From: Lophius americanus
Lineage: Eukaryota; Chordata; Actinopteri; Lophiiformes; Lophiidae
Length of the DNA stretch: 64,000 nucleotides
Assembly (NCBI GenBank): GCA_037951165.1
Contig: JBBDHG010000166.1
Span: 910,001-974,000 of the forward strand
Reading direction: 5' to 3'
Below are positions 22,641 through 34,640 of this stretch, piece after piece. The translations under genes and the position numbers were made by a program. The first letter of the stretch is position 1; each line of letters opens with the position of its first letter. A model generated the notes under the pieces. That model did not search any database, was not told the origin of the DNA, and saw only the letters and a list, made by a program, of their open reading frames with translations.

Positions 22641-24335
22641 CCCAAAAAAAGACATGGAGATAAAAAATTCATGGGGGAGCACGGTGCCGAACTGACAAAG
22701 AAAGAGTTAATTGGCTCAGCGCCTTCTTGTGTTCTTAATTTGGCGTCGCAATTCTACGATTCTTACCGAAAATAAATCATAGGTTCAGCCCGTTTGTTGA
22801 AGAAAAAAAAGAAAAAATGTTAAATATGTTATTTTTTTGAATAAAGTTTATCTTACATTTTGTTTTGTTTACAAAATATTTTCAATTATATACGAAAAAG
22901 CATAGAAGGAGAGACTTCCGCAGTTCCAGCATAAACCCGTGGGCTCAGCACGCCCCCTTCAGTGAGGCAGAGGTACTGCTGTGTCAAGCGACTTAACGGA
23001 ACGATGACAGAAAAAAGGGAATAAGGGTATGACAGGAATGAAATGATGCTGTTGTCTAAGTTAATGATAAGACACCTTAAGTAAAAGGTTGGCTGAAAAG
23101 ATTTTATCTTAAAGCCAGCTTTGAAAATGTACCAAGCCCCTGAAATCCCATGAGAAAGAAAAAAAAGCCACCATCGGACATATGATGACTAACAAGGGCT
23201 TACTAAGTTTTATTTTCACTTTAAAAGGTTTTAAAAACAACCCATCAGTGTAAGTTCACTTCATCAATTAAGAACACATACACAATGCCAACAAACATTA
23301 CTTCCTCTGTGGTCCTTCCAAATAAGAGCATGTGAAATACACTAAGCAGCAAATGGAAACATAAGTATGTGTTCATGCCATGAATGGCAAAAATAAGTTA
23401 AATAATCATATTCTATAACAGATTTCCTTCGTAGATATGGGATCGTCATCAGCAGGAATCATTGACTGCACATACTGAAATAAACAGGGAGCAGCTCGCC
23501 ATGTGTTGCGACCATTTGGGAAGACTTGGAGGGACGTCTATGAGGTAGGATGCTGCCAAGTCCTTATTTGAATTTAGATTTAAAAACTAATTATGATAAA
23601 TGCGTAATGAAAAGACCTATTTGGGCGAATAGTAAAATCGAGTTCCTGAGGAGAGGTTTTTTAACTGTCTTTAGCAGCGGAATGTTGAAACCAAGACAAC
23701 TGCAAACATATTATCCATGTGACACCTCAGTGGGTCCAGTTAGAGAAGCCTTAAACCACTTCCTGTACCGGAAACATCATAAGTTCCTGTTATTATGTTT
23801 GTTAACAACAGGAACTAAAGCAAACCTTCCCGACACGATCCTTCGCCGCGCCGATAAAAAAACCCCAGAAGTGAATGGCAGGGAATAAATACCAAAGAAA
23901 GCGATCTCTAATGGTTGATTTTGAAAACAGTCTGGAAGTGAAAACCTCCCGGATCTTCATCGGGCTTCGCTTCTTACAGCCTGAGATCAGACAGAAAGAC
24001 GCGGCTTGATTGCGAACATGGAAATAATTCTCTCAGATGTTTATCACCAGGAGACTCAAAGCGACACGACGGGCAGGAAAAAAAATCTAATCCGTGATAA
24101 CCAGAGTGTTAAACTGACAAGAGTAATTACAGAGATGAAGATTTAGACCGAGGGGTTGCGGGCTGGAGGGATTATAGCATGTGTCGTATGATGCTTGTTC
24201 TTTTTTTATCCGCTCGGAATGTTTGTGTCTTATCAAAGGAATCCGTCAGATAGTTACGAGGACAGAGTTGTTAGTGAGGTCAGAGGTCGGGAGGCAGTTC
24301 AGTGGGACGAACGGCAGGATCGACTTCCGTGAAAA
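22641..24335. other. Gene-free sequence
   Basis: 1.7 kb with no recognised exon, RNA or transposon. The 112-codon frame at 23550-23888 has no domain I know. Confidence 0.45.
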
Positions 24336-24339
24336 CCGA

Positions 24340-24440
24340 AGCTCTGTGATGAATTGGCTTACGTCTCATCCAATGTCAGCTAGGATAGGCTCCACCCCCT
24401 TTTCAAGCCCTCACAGGATAAGAGGTGACAGGAGGAGGCG
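24340..24440 (+). repeat. SINE/LINE tail fragment
   Basis: GTGATGAATTGGCTTACGTC and GTCAGCTAGGATAGGCTCCA match the common fish tail recalled as GCGATGGACTGGCGACCTGT, then AGCTGGGATAGGCTCCAGC. The piece lies 55 bp before the complete SINE. Confidence 0.65.
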
Positions 24441-24494
24441 CGTAGAATGATACGGCTTTAAAATAATACCTGAAAATATTCCAAGGAGAGGTCG

Positions 24495-24745
24495 GCCAAG
24501 GTTGCCACACATGACGAAGGTTCTGGGTTCAGGTCCACCTCTGTCTTCCTCACTCCAGCTTCCAGCAAAAGTCCGAAAACGTGCAGTAAAGGTGAATTGG
24601 TGACTCTAAACTGTGGGTAGGAGTGAGGCGTGAAGAGTTGGCCCAGTGATCAACTGATGGTTTGTCCACGATGTACTCAACCTCCTGCCCGATGATAGCT
24701 GGGATACCCTCCAGCCCCCCATGACCCAGGTTAGGAGAACAGGTT
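24495..24745 (+). mobile_element. tRNA-derived SINE (fish type)
   Basis: The head AAGGTTCTGGGTTCAGGTCC carries a tRNA-like B box (GGTTCAGGTCC, 24526-24536). The body follows with TCCGAAAACGTGCAGTAAAG and GTGAATTGGTGACTCTAAAC. The tail has TTTGTCCACGATGTACTCAA and GATGATAGCTGGGATACCCT, the 3' part shared with LINEs that supply the enzymes in trans. This order is that of a widespread fish tRNA-SINE. It is diverged from the consensus I recall, so it is an old, probably silent insertion and not a tRNA gene. Confidence 0.85.
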
Positions 24746-26070
24746 TAACAAAATGGATCAGAACAGCGACGACTTGAAACGGAACATAATTTCTGAATAT
24801 GAATATTTCTGAATGAGGCTTACGTTCTCGCCCCGACAAAGATGCAGTCACCGGTTCACCTATGGAGAAAGTTTGTGCAGCCCAGAGGGAGACCCAGGTG
24901 AACAGAACAGGACACAGAATGTTCTTTCGGTTTGGCTGCAGTACAGTACCGCCCCGGTATCCAGAACACTCAGGTTAGATTTACGACTGCAAGGCAAAAC
25001 GTTCAGCGCGTCTGACCTGCAGCTTGCAGTTAAGTTTCCTTCGACTTGCATATAAAGTTATTTTACGAAGACGCCGCGCCACCCTTGACCTCCACCTTCA
25101 CCTCGGTGTTGTAATGGTGGTGTCATTGTTTATTGTTTGTGACAACCTCAAGCAATTAAAGGGGGGATTCACTGCGGCATTAAGGCATTAAGGCTTTTTT
25201 TTCCTACATTTTTTAACTGCCTCTGAAGCAGACCCAGAGAATTTACCGTCTCATCTATCTGCTTTTAGTGCCCGGGTTCTAATTACCGATGCACAATCTA
25301 ATATTTGGCCATGTGTGCCATCGCTAACAGCGTTTGACATTGTTTTTTTTTTGTAAGGGGGAGTTTTCCTGGATGACCAATGAGCCATTTGTTAAGCTAA
25401 TTACAGCCAGTGCAAACACGGATAACAGATGAGCTTGTAGATTATCCGGGGACAATCAGAGTTATTCAGTATAATTTGCAGCCCAGACGTTCATATATAT
25501 ATAATAAAAAAAAGAAAAAGAAGATGTATTGCATAAAGTTGATGACAAAGAAATGACAGAGTCAGCTGTCACTGCGAAGCCTCCACAAAAATTTGGATAA
25601 AAATGAGCAACACTGCCGGTGTGAGATAATTATTCTGGGCGTACGAAGGGGTGAAACCATTTGACTCACTCTGGTGAAGCAAAGCGGCCCGGCCCCCGTC
25701 GGAGCTGCATAATAAATGCCCTTGATAAAAACATACACAACAGTAGGACTGTGATGAGAACTCCCCCGACCTTAATTAGCCGCGTTCGTGCCATTGCATG
25801 AACCCATTACGGGGACTTTAAAGCATATCCATTTCATTTCTCACCAGTTGTCTCCACTCCCGCTCTGGCTAATGAGAACCAGAAAGAACCAGGAGGCGGG
25901 GGCTGGAGGCGGGGGGGCAGAAATATTACCTTCACCCGATGAAGTAAAAAAAATCTTGAATAACTTGGGGATTACTTCTTAAGTTGTGTTGGCCTGTAGT
26001 TACTTTCTCTGGATCTGAAATCTCCGTCTGCATAAATGACACAGTGGTAATAATGTAGATTTAACCTTTA
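24746..26070. other. Gene-free sequence
   Basis: Short chance frames only. No named repeat was recognised. Confidence 0.45.
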
Positions 26071-26074
26071 ATGG

Positions 26075-26415
26075 TTTGGTTTGAGCACATTTTGAGTCTC
26101 TATTTCTTATTGAAAAATGTGATTGAACCTGTTTATAATTTGACCCAGTGACAGCATCTATAAGCTAAAGAGTAAGGGCTCGAGGGTAGAGCCTTGGGGG
26201 ACACCGCAGGTCAAAAGGGAAAAGAGGAAGAAGCATTAGACCAAGCTTATTGAAAAATTCCTGTTGAATGAGACATTTTTGGGGGTTAGGGGTTTGGATT
26301 AATATCAGGTGACTACTCACTGAACAAAATGATGTCATTAGATTCAAGCAAAAACTTGTTGACGCTAATAAGTGACAATTCGTTTTTTTAAAAACATGCT
26401 TAACCGAAGATGTTA
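26075..26415 (-). mobile_element. Family Y repeat (copy 4, reverse)
   Basis: GAAAAATGTGATTGAACCTG and TTTATAATTTGACCCAGTGA are shared with the 47.7-kb copy. The RT segment at about 26165-26215, read on the minus strand, gives LTCGVPQGSTLEPLLFSL. The upstream AT-rich half extends to about 26400 (GCTAATAAGTGACAATTCG; the copy at 16.7 kb has the matching GTTACATCATTCTGTTTAGT block). Confidence 0.78.
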
Positions 26416-26519
26416 AGTTGTTTCACAGTCAAGGTGAAACAACTTGATGATGTAGGTCTATAAATAAGGAAGAAGTAGATCATGAATAGCCTCACAGATT
26501 TAAAATCAGTGATAAATCT

Positions 26520-26740
26520 CATCCACGATGCAGTTTTTCAGTTACGTCCGGAAAAAAAGTGTTTTCTTTTGGTAAATCTAGATCTCCGTGAGTCGATTCA
26601 TATTCACCAAATATGGAATAAACAGTTGAGAAATTATGGCCCAAAAAACTTTTCGAGATAACCCCCCCCTAGTGTCAGAAATATGCAATATGAAAGTGAT
26701 CCATGACTATCCCATAATGTCCCCAACTTTTCAGGACTGA
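26520..26740 (-). repeat. Family X repeat (reverse, partial)
   Basis: GTTACGTCCGGAAAAAAAGT, GAGTCGATTCATATTCACCA, CAGTTGAGAAATTATGGCCC, CCCCCTAGTGTCAGAAATAT and GATCCATGACTATCC are X blocks in reverse order. It follows a family Y copy by about 100 bp. Confidence 0.8.
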
Positions 26741-27257
26741 AACCAAAACGAGTTTTCTTACTTTGTTTTAGTCATTTGTTCTCTGAAGACCTGCTCACTC
26801 TCTCAGTCTCTCTCTCTCTCGCTCGCTCAACTCCGACTCAACCATCGCTCAAACTGGCACCCAGTTACCCGACCTCACCACTAAAAACTCCACAGCATCA
26901 ACTAGCGGATTGCGTAAGTAATTTATTTTATTATTCTACTGCCAAAAAGTTCAATCTATATTTTATGGATGGATTTGCATGAAATCTTTTCCCAGAGGTA
27001 TATTTTGGCATATCTTAGGGATGAATAGAGGGAGCAGGCACTTTGGGAGTCTTTTGTAATCACAATAATGTCTACCTTGGGTCCTGTTATGCCTTGGCGG
27101 AGGTTTGGGCTCTCTGGGCGCTTTTCCAATTAATTCATATTTTTTCAATTTAATAAATGATCTTTACTTGGCGTCTGTTTATCAATCGAATATTTACCCA
27201 CAGCATGGATTTTTACCCCCAACCCAACAGAACATTAAGGGTGCAACCCTTTTTATA
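26741..27257. other. Gene-free sequence
   Basis: Contains a short (TC)n run at about 26807-26824. Nothing else recognised. Confidence 0.4.
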
Positions 27258-27259
27258 TA

Positions 27260-27303
27260 GATGGATGGATGGATGGATGGATGGATGGATGGATGGATGG
27301 ATG
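27260..27303. repeat. (ATGG)n microsatellite
   Basis: Eleven ATGG units directly before a reverse family Y copy. ATGG-type runs are a common end of fish retroelements, so this may be a retroelement tail. Confidence 0.92.
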
Positions 27304-27304
27304 A

Positions 27305-27725
27305 TAAACTATTTGGTTGAACTCATTTTGATAAATTTGACTGAATCTGTTTATAATACGACCGAGTGGCAGCTTGTATATGCCAAAGACTAAGGGGCCA
27401 AGTACGGAGCCCTGGGGGAACACCATAGTTCAAAGTACGATTCTTTAAGAAAATTATCTTATTTGACGCAATAAAATATTGATTATTATTTCACGCCCGT
27501 TTGACCAAAAGGTGGAGCTAATCTAATTAAAACCCACCATTTTCTGTGAAATACAAACTTTCATCGTGAAATAATTGGTACATTTTTTGGAGCCGTTTTA
27601 TCATTTTATGGATCAATCAGAGTATCTAAGATATTAAATTAAATGTAAAAAAAAAAAATCAATAAAATTTGCAAAGAAATACTTTTTACGATTGTCGTTT
27701 TTTTTTCAGTGAGGACTTTAAAGGG
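27305..27725 (-). mobile_element. Family Y repeat (copy 5, reverse)
   Basis: GGTTGAACTCATTTTGATAA, TGACTGAATCTGTTTATAAT and, on the minus strand, the RT segment at about 27366-27435 reading [21 protein letters not shown] in two pieces. The upstream half ends near TCAGTGAGGACTTTAAAGGG, the reverse of the family's AATGTCCTCA word. Confidence 0.78.
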
Positions 27726-28605
27726 AGAAAATAAAGGCAAACAGAAAGAAAAACCACCACACAGACACCACGTATATGCACACGCACATACAGCATGATG
27801 TAATACTAATACCTATGAAAAGATGCAGATGCTTACATCCTTCTGTGAACATGGACGCCATCTTTATTTCTGAGGCACCAGCTCTACGAACATCGCAGTA
27901 TCAAAGCCAGCGACGCTTCAGCGGGAGATTTCAATTCCAGGGATGAAGTGATCAGAATTGACCCTAGAGTGTCCATCCATCGCACTCCGCTGAGCACTCT
28001 CCAGCCACAATAACACTTCGACACCTCTTTCATCTCCCGGCGCCACGCTGTGCGGCTGCTAACTCTGTTTCCTGCTCAACGCGGACGCTGGTAAGACTCG
28101 ATGCTCTTGTTGATTTTAACATCTTCAGAAAAAAGGGTGGGCTTCTTGTATTATTGATCAAAAATAAACACATGAAAACGCCATATTAAGAGGAGAAAAC
28201 ACAGCCGTGGATACCGAACATGAAAATCAGGACGTTTCCCCCCCCCCCATCTGTTCAAATGAGGAAATGAGCATCGAGTGTTCGAAAGCCACATCTTTAA
28301 AAAGTATCGAGCTGCTTTGACTGTAATGGGAAATGACTGACAGCAGATGATTTGCTGATTACATGCCTGACAGCTTTCGCTTATTGAAAATGATGAGGAC
28401 AGATGTTTGCTCGGAATCACACGCAATTACGTTTTGACTTCATGAAAACCAGAAATTGAAAAGAGGAAAGATGTGGAGAAAAAACAAAAAAGAGGCTGTT
28501 TTCTCCATTTAAGCTCTGTGTGTTTATTTCATATAATCCTAAACAGGCCGACCCCGTGACCCCAACACTCATGAATCAATTCGCTGTGAAAACGTCCTAT
28601 AAAAG
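27726..28605. other. Gene-free sequence
   Basis: Contains a C10 run near 28231-28248. No exon or transposon was recognised. Confidence 0.45.
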
Positions 28606-28614
28606 ATGTTGTGG

Positions 28615-28710
28615 AATCGTCATCGCAGTCTCTTCGCGTTAACGCGATAACTCAAAAATGGAAATTCATGCGTACATTGGCAAATGTTATAATCTCTATC
28701 AGACTAAATG
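28615..28710 (+). repeat. Family X 5'-end fragment
   Basis: TCGTCATCGCAG and CTTCGCGTTAACGCGATAAC then TCAAAAATGG are the X 5' start. GTACATTGGC follows, after which the similarity ends. Confidence 0.65.
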
Positions 28711-28874
28711 GAATGAAATCCTATTGTATGTAAACGTATACTTCCTTCCTTCGAACTCTGGTACGGACCAAAACGCGTAAAACTCCGGTCCACTTGAAAA
28801 CGGGGGAATCAGTTAACTTCCAAGTCAAGTCTCTGCGTCGCTACTGCAACCAGGTCGGCTGTCAGCGCCTAGAT

Positions 28875-28903
28875 GTGGACAGGTGGACAGTCCACCTGTC
28901 CAC
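28875..28903. repeat. 29-base perfect GC-rich palindrome
   Basis: Left arm GTGGACAGGTGGAC (28875-28888), a single central A, right arm GTCCACCTGTCCAC (28890-28903). All 14 pairs match. Within each arm GTGGAC/GGTGGAC repeats, so slipped pairings are possible too. Confidence 0.97.
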
Positions 28904-28909
28904 CAGGTG

Positions 28910-30785
28910 TTGTGTTGACGATGAAGGCAGCGAGCTGCGATAATGACTGTGAATTGCAGGACACACTGATCATAGACATTTTCTCTGAAACCAGTTCAAA
29001 CAGGCTTTTTTTTGCCATCATTCGAACGGGAAAAGAGGAAGACAACGCAGCAGAGGAAGCAATAAATATAAGTTTCCCCCCTAAAATCACTGAGATGCTG
29101 ATTCACTCGGGACTAAAAAGATCATCTGACCAAATTTTTTGCTTGACAAATAACATGTGTGGCGCATTCACACTGGATTAAAAATACAATTATTACAGAT
29201 GAGGTAATACTAATCTGGAATAGTTGGGTGTAAATGTTTTGAAAGAGGAAGAGTTTGGGTTCCCTGTTCTGTCCAGCAGTTTTCTTCTTCTTCTGCTTCT
29301 TCGGCGAGCAGGTTGTTACGACTAAGTGACTTATTCGGAAGGTTCTGTTCGTTTGACGAAGTATTAGAGCGAAAGCGAACCAAACCAAATGAAAGTTGTC
29401 GAATCCCCCCGATCCAAACGAGTCATGCCAAGTATGTAAATGAATACTTAACAGGTTTATTGATTCCACTTAGAGGTTATCGGTTGCCTTGCTGTTGTAA
29501 GATATGCAATGAAGTTGTTTTCATTATTCTACGTATTTTTTTCAGTCTTATTAACATAAATCGTCAAATGCCTAAAATAACAATTTTATTTTCACACACT
29601 CAAATGCCCCGATACGCCTCAGACGTAGCTTTGACTCCTTCCCCAAGTGTCAGTCAGACGTGATCCACAACGAAGTATTTTTTCCTAAAAAAAGCCTAAA
29701 GAAAAATCGTTTTTTTTAGGCTTCGCCGCTTTCTGTCATTAAACAATCGATGTGTCTTTTATTTACAGTAAATAATTAAGTACACTCCTCTGATTTATGT
29801 TAAAGGTTTTATTATTCAGAAGTATTCTTTAAGGATTCATAAAATGATTCACCGAGCAGATTATAATATGTGGCCACGCTAACGCTAGCTAGAAGTAGCT
29901 GCAGCTGGCTAGCTAGCAATGGTAATTTTATATTTATACTTTTTGGTTCTTTTATTGAACACAACGCAAGACAGAGAGAGAGTACACAAATTCTACCCAT
30001 ATCGTATGGTGTTATAACCAGTGGTTATAATGCTTCATACATTATGAAATATTACTTTTTACTATAAGCAAAACTCATGTAAATATTGAAATTCGTGAAA
30101 CATGCTGGTACTTAAATCAAAGTCTTCTTAACGTATTTCATTATTCGATGTCAGATTAACAAGCTTTTAGGTGCTGAATATTTTATGGGTTAATATTTTA
30201 CATTATCCAAATAAGACATCTCATTTTTACTGTTTGATCAGTTCTTAATAAACTTTAAATTCATGAAAAGCTCCAATGTCTCGTCTTCAGATGGAAACAT
30301 GGCTCAAAACTGTTAACTTGGAATACAATCTCTTTTTCTGCGAGTAATACCGTGTAATAATAGAAAAAAAATCTGTTTTCATATTTCATGAAAAATGGCT
30401 GATTTTGATTTACAAATCCTTTGCAAACAAAGCCGTTTAATTCCAACTGGGAAATTAGTTTTCCGTATTAGAAAGTCCCATCTGTCTAACCGAAGCTGTT
30501 CATCAATGACATTTCAAAATATCTCCAAATTATTCAAATAGAAAAGAACTATTGTAGCTTCATCGTTGAGAAGAGAAAATAAATCAAACAGTTAATAAGG
30601 TCGGGCACCTGGAAATAAAACCCACCGGACTCCAGCCTTAAACAGAAAACACTTCTAGCCCCCTGGACTTATTTTAAAATGTCTATAATATAAATTTATA
30701 TCAATGTTTCAACGTCATTCTGCTTTTAGAGTTCAGAGTTCTCGACATTCGTATGACTTGAAAAACAGCAAAACATCGGATTGTT
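28910..30785. other. Gene-free sequence
   Basis: 1.9 kb with only chance frames (for example 28873-29181 and 29313-29663). GCTAGCTAG at 29884-29892 pairs with CTAGCTAGC at 29909-29917, a small inverted repeat. Confidence 0.45.
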
Positions 30786-30789
30786 ATAA

Positions 30790-31195
30790 ATTCAGCGTAA
30801 GCAAGACCTACGCTGTAGTCCCCTTACAGCAAGGGTATATCCCAGAATAGGCCCCAGTTCCCTGCGTGGTACAAGCAATCCCCCAGACTCCTCAAATTAA
30901 ATGTGAAGTTACGTCCAAAGCGTTTGTTTTTTATAAAAGAAAACTCCTCATAGTGAGTCAAATATGAACTAATAGAGTAAAATATGCAACATAGATCTCC
31001 TCGATTCAAATCATCTGCAACAATTTTGGACTAAATGGGGCCGATGGTTGAGAAATTATGGAAATGAAGCTCCCCCTTGTGTAAAAAACATACAACTTAT
31101 CTTTGCCAACATCAATTCAGTTCTTCCTCACACTAAGGTCTATGAAAATGATCCATGACACAGTTTGTGAGATATCAGGTGAACATGAAGGATCC
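30790..31195 (-). repeat. Family X repeat (reverse, full length, one module)
   Basis: In order: CAGCAAGGGTATATCCCAG, GACTCCTCAAATTAAATGTG, ACTCCTCATAGTGAGTCAAA, TAGAGTAAAATATGCAACAT, GATGGTTGAGAAATTATGG, GAAGCTCCCCCTTGTG, AGTTCTTCCTCACACTAAGG and AAAATGATCCATGACACAG, ending near AACATGAAGGATCC. This is one of the best-preserved copies and sets both ends of the family at about 400 bp for a one-module copy. Confidence 0.88.
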
Positions 31196-31344
31196 CAGTT
31201 TTTCCGAGGTTATAATTATATCTTACTTAACGGAGATGAAAACCCACGGGGTTCCCAGAACACAACATTCCTCCCGGAGTCTAAAAACATGCAGTGCGGG
31301 TTGATTGTCCATAATCGCGATTGTTTGCGTGACGGGGTTGTTTT

Positions 31345-31435
31345 ATCTCAGGTGTCGGCCCTGTGATGAACTGGTGACTTGTCCAGGATGTATCCCTTAA
31401 CAAGACAAGCGGTTACAGGAAATCGATGGATGCTA
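31345..31435 (+). repeat. SINE/LINE tail fragment
   Basis: CGGCCCTGTGATGAACTGGT, GACTTGTCCAGGATGTATCC and CAAGCGGTTACAGGAAATCG then ATGGATG match the common fish SINE tail. Its tRNA-like head is missing. Confidence 0.75.
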
Positions 31436-34318
31436 ATAAAATATTGATACATTTCTGTACCGAGACGGAATCGGCACACAAAATATTGTTCTACGCTTTA
31501 TTGATTTTTTCCCCCTCGCCACTAAAACCATCTATAGATTATTAATCTCTCAACATGCCGACAAAAGGGGGTTGGACATAAAGGGAATCCGTTAGGGGCA
31601 GCGGGGTTTTGTTGGGTGTGTCCAGTTGACGCCATGAGTCATGGACCCCTGAATAGTCCTGTCAATCAATCAGGATGGGCGAAGAAGGCGGTCTTGCAGG
31701 TCATTTTGTTTACCTGAGAAGTTGGTGTGCACGCGGCGCCGCCGCCATGATTATGGGGGTTATGATTTCCTGTTTCCACAGACCTCAATCCTCTGTCAGT
31801 TTCAATTACTTCTGTCCGTGGCTCCAAATGCTCTGGCGGGCCGTACAGTCAGTCCGTCCCTGTGACAGCCTTATTACCGTTAAAGGAAAATCCATACGCA
31901 TCAGGTTCTCTTTGTGTGTCTGCTCTCCAAACCGGGTATGACAGAGAGTGGAGGGCGGCTTCATGTCACGCCTTAGGGGTCAACAGGGTCCTCAGACTTT
32001 CATTCTTTGGGTTTTTTGAAAGACACAGACGTCCGTCGGCTTGAAGACGAGCGATTCGAGCTTCAAGTTCAAGCGGCGCGGTTTTGATGTGCAGCCGGAG
32101 AGACGGCGGCGGCCAGCGGCGGCAGATGCGTGCAGGTGAGCCCAGTGACCTCTCGGCAGACGCGAGATCCGCCGTCTGTAATTGAGCGCCGTTCCATTTG
32201 CTTCCTCTCCTATTGGTCTGACAGTCTCTGGACCGCGCAGGTGATTCTTTTACCTCATTCCTCCGAGGAAACCGAAAAGAAAAATGACCCGCATACTAAT
32301 TTGTGATAAAAATTAAATTTGGAGAAACTGTGAAAATGGTGCCAAGAGTTGCAGCAGCGATCACGGCGTGTCGATACCCTCGGCTGACTTACGTCCCTTT
32401 AAGGAGGCTCGTAAGCACAGGTAGAAAACAAGCGTCACCCTAATTAAAGCGGAGAGGGTTTTTCTACTTATTATACGGGGAATAATAAATTTCACATTCC
32501 CACGCTGAGCTCTCCAAAAACTGTCTTCTTTTTTTTTTTTTTCATCCCACCGAAATGAATTTAATTGCATTTGTGTATTTTACCCTCGAGCAAGGTTTAC
32601 CCGCCACAGTTTACTCCTCACACAGAGATTGGAGGGAAACATACATATATAATGCAGGCGCTTCGGATGGCACTTAATATGGAAGGTAATTAAAAAGAAA
32701 TCATTTTTAATTCGGCCCGCTTATCACAGCGGGGTTTGGAAACGGCCGCAGACGGGGATGATTGAAGGGGAAGGTGTGAAGGGAGAAAAGGAGGGTGAGT
32801 GGGGGAGGGAGGGGAGGCAAAGAAAGGGAGGACAGATAAGCTGGGATCGGTGCTGTCAGGGTGTCACGGGGAGAGGCAGGTGGAAATGCACCGACTCCAA
32901 ACCAGAGACGCCCCCGCACCCTGTGAGAGTGGAAGGTTCCATCATTAGACCTGGAAATCAAACCCTGCTGGATTCAACGACTATATTTAACCTTCCCAAA
33001 TAGACAAAGTGCTATTTTTAAAGAGAGGACTCCTCTTGTTCACAGTGTTAAATGGAGGCATGCGTGTGAAAGAAAAGGTCTATGACTCATTTCGGGCTTT
33101 CAAAAAATTGCAATTCACACAAATAAATGTGTTTGCCTCCCCCCCCCTCCACCAACCCGTCGCCCCAAGCAGCTCGTAACCATGCTATTATTTCTTCATC
33201 CATTCACACACGGCTGCCCCTCCGCTCCCCCTGGAAGAATTGCAATTACCAAGAGGTGTGTACCTTAATATTCACACTTAAGACCAGGCAACAGCTCCAA
33301 TAAACGCGGCGGATAATGACGGCGGAGACAATAAGAGAAGTCCCTCAGGGTAAGAAGGCTTTTCTATTGAATAAAGCGCCTCAATAAAAGTTTATTTCAG
33401 CCTCAGTGGAACACGTCGGGTAATGAATGTGATTGGTGAGTATATCACCTGTAACACACAGGTGATGGGAAGTCACCCTCCTGATAATGTGAGTCATGAT
33501 CGGACTTTTATGGCAAAAAGAAAAAAGAAGAAAAAGAAAAGTTGTTACTCGCTCATACAACGGCCGAAGGGAATTACACATTCAGATTCCCTGGCTGTGT
33601 ACCTTGGAGATGTTCTGGTAGAACACGCTCCCCTCTGCTGCCAATTTACTCCACAGATATGTGCTGCTCAGCTTTTACTGGATGTTTACTCTTCGGGGAA
33701 TTGGCTCCAGCATGTTAAAGTAAGGTCACTCCTCTCTGCGAGGTTTCGGCTGCTGCTCCTCTTGGGCCACTTTATTCACCTTCCTTTTTTCCCGGAGCAC
33801 ATCCAAAACCTAGATAGCATCAGCACTACCCTTCCTGTTCCATCAGAAAAACATTTGAGGGGTCCACATAAACGGGTTTTCTGTCTGTAGGCGCTGAGAT
33901 TGTGTCCACATCTTTTAAAAAAAAAGAAAAGGTGCAAAAAGCCGCTAACGCCTCACTTAAACCTCGCGGCCGAAGCTTCGGCTCAGTTTGACCTTCAGTG
34001 TTTCGGTTCTAACACGTTTATTTTAAATCTCTACACAGGAGGGAACATGTTCTGATGATGAAGCGGCATTATTCGGACTAAAACACTGCAGGATGAATCA
34101 GAACAAAACAACAGGGGAGGGTATTTATCATTGTGGTATTCATTGGAAGAAAAAAACAACAACAGGGTGAAGGCTGAGGGGATTTGTCGCCGCCTCCTTC
34201 TGACATTCATAATAGAACTGAGAAAATCTGTTAAAAAAAAAGACGCTAATCTAATTCTCGCCCTTTTAACATGGAGATACTGCAACCTCGCTAGAATAAA
34301 GAATCTTTTCTGAGAGGC
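31436..34318. other. Gene-free sequence with a CpG-dense patch
   Basis: No recognised exon. Notable parts are a CpG-dense stretch at 32040-32140 followed by CAG|GTGAGC (see findings), a G-quadruplex-type run at 32793-32814, and a C9 run near 33139-33147. The 155-codon frame at 33423-33890 has no domain I know. Confidence 0.45.
32793..32814 (+). other. G-quadruplex-type sequence
   Basis: GGG, GGGGG, GGG and GGGG tracts with loops of 5, 1 and 1 bases, inside a purine-rich stretch at 32760-32835. Confidence 0.5.
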
Positions 34319-34320
34319 TA

Positions 34321-34350
34321 TTGTTATTGTTGTTGTTGTTGTTGTTGTTT
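34321..34350. repeat. (TTG)n microsatellite
   Basis: About nine TTG triplets. Confidence 0.9.
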
Positions 34351-34479
34351 ACATTGAACAACACAACATTTCTGGCTGCTGTGTCTTTTTAAATACCTGT
34401 AGAGACGTAATGTAGCGCAGAGTGGCGCCAGCGTTTAATGACGCCATCACGCCGTTGAGCTCGTATTTAGATCCCAGAT

Positions 34480-34640
34480 AAGTCGTGACCATCGCCGCGT
34501 CCGCCGCTGCAGATCCTTCGTGTTAGCGTGATAACACAAAAACTATGTCATGGATCATTTTCAAATTTCGTACCTATATAACCTTAGTGGGAAGAAGAGC
34601 TGGAGTGATTTTGTGCTTAACGACAAAACAATGCATGTTG
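34480..34640 (+). repeat. Family X 5'-end fragment
   Basis: AAGTCGTGACCATCGCCGC, GATCCTTCGTGTTAGCGTGA, TCATGGATCATTTTCAAATT, TTAGTGGGAAGAAGAGCTGG. It stops before the module region. Confidence 0.8.

Noticed and set aside
23550..23888. 112-codon plus frame
   Set aside because: No domain or family resemblance and no exon signals at its ends.
24495..24570. Possible tRNA gene (B-box-like GGTTCAGGTCC)
   Set aside because: No cloverleaf arms or anticodon loop fit. The following sequence is the body of a fish tRNA-derived SINE.
29313..29663. 116-codon plus frame overlapping a 115-codon minus frame
   Set aside because: Both strands are open at once, neither has a recognisable domain, and composition is not coding-like.
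33423..33890. 155-codon plus frame, the longest non-repeat frame
   Set aside because: It contains a Lys run from an A-rich tract, has no recognisable domain, and shows no splice or promoter context. It is most likely chance.
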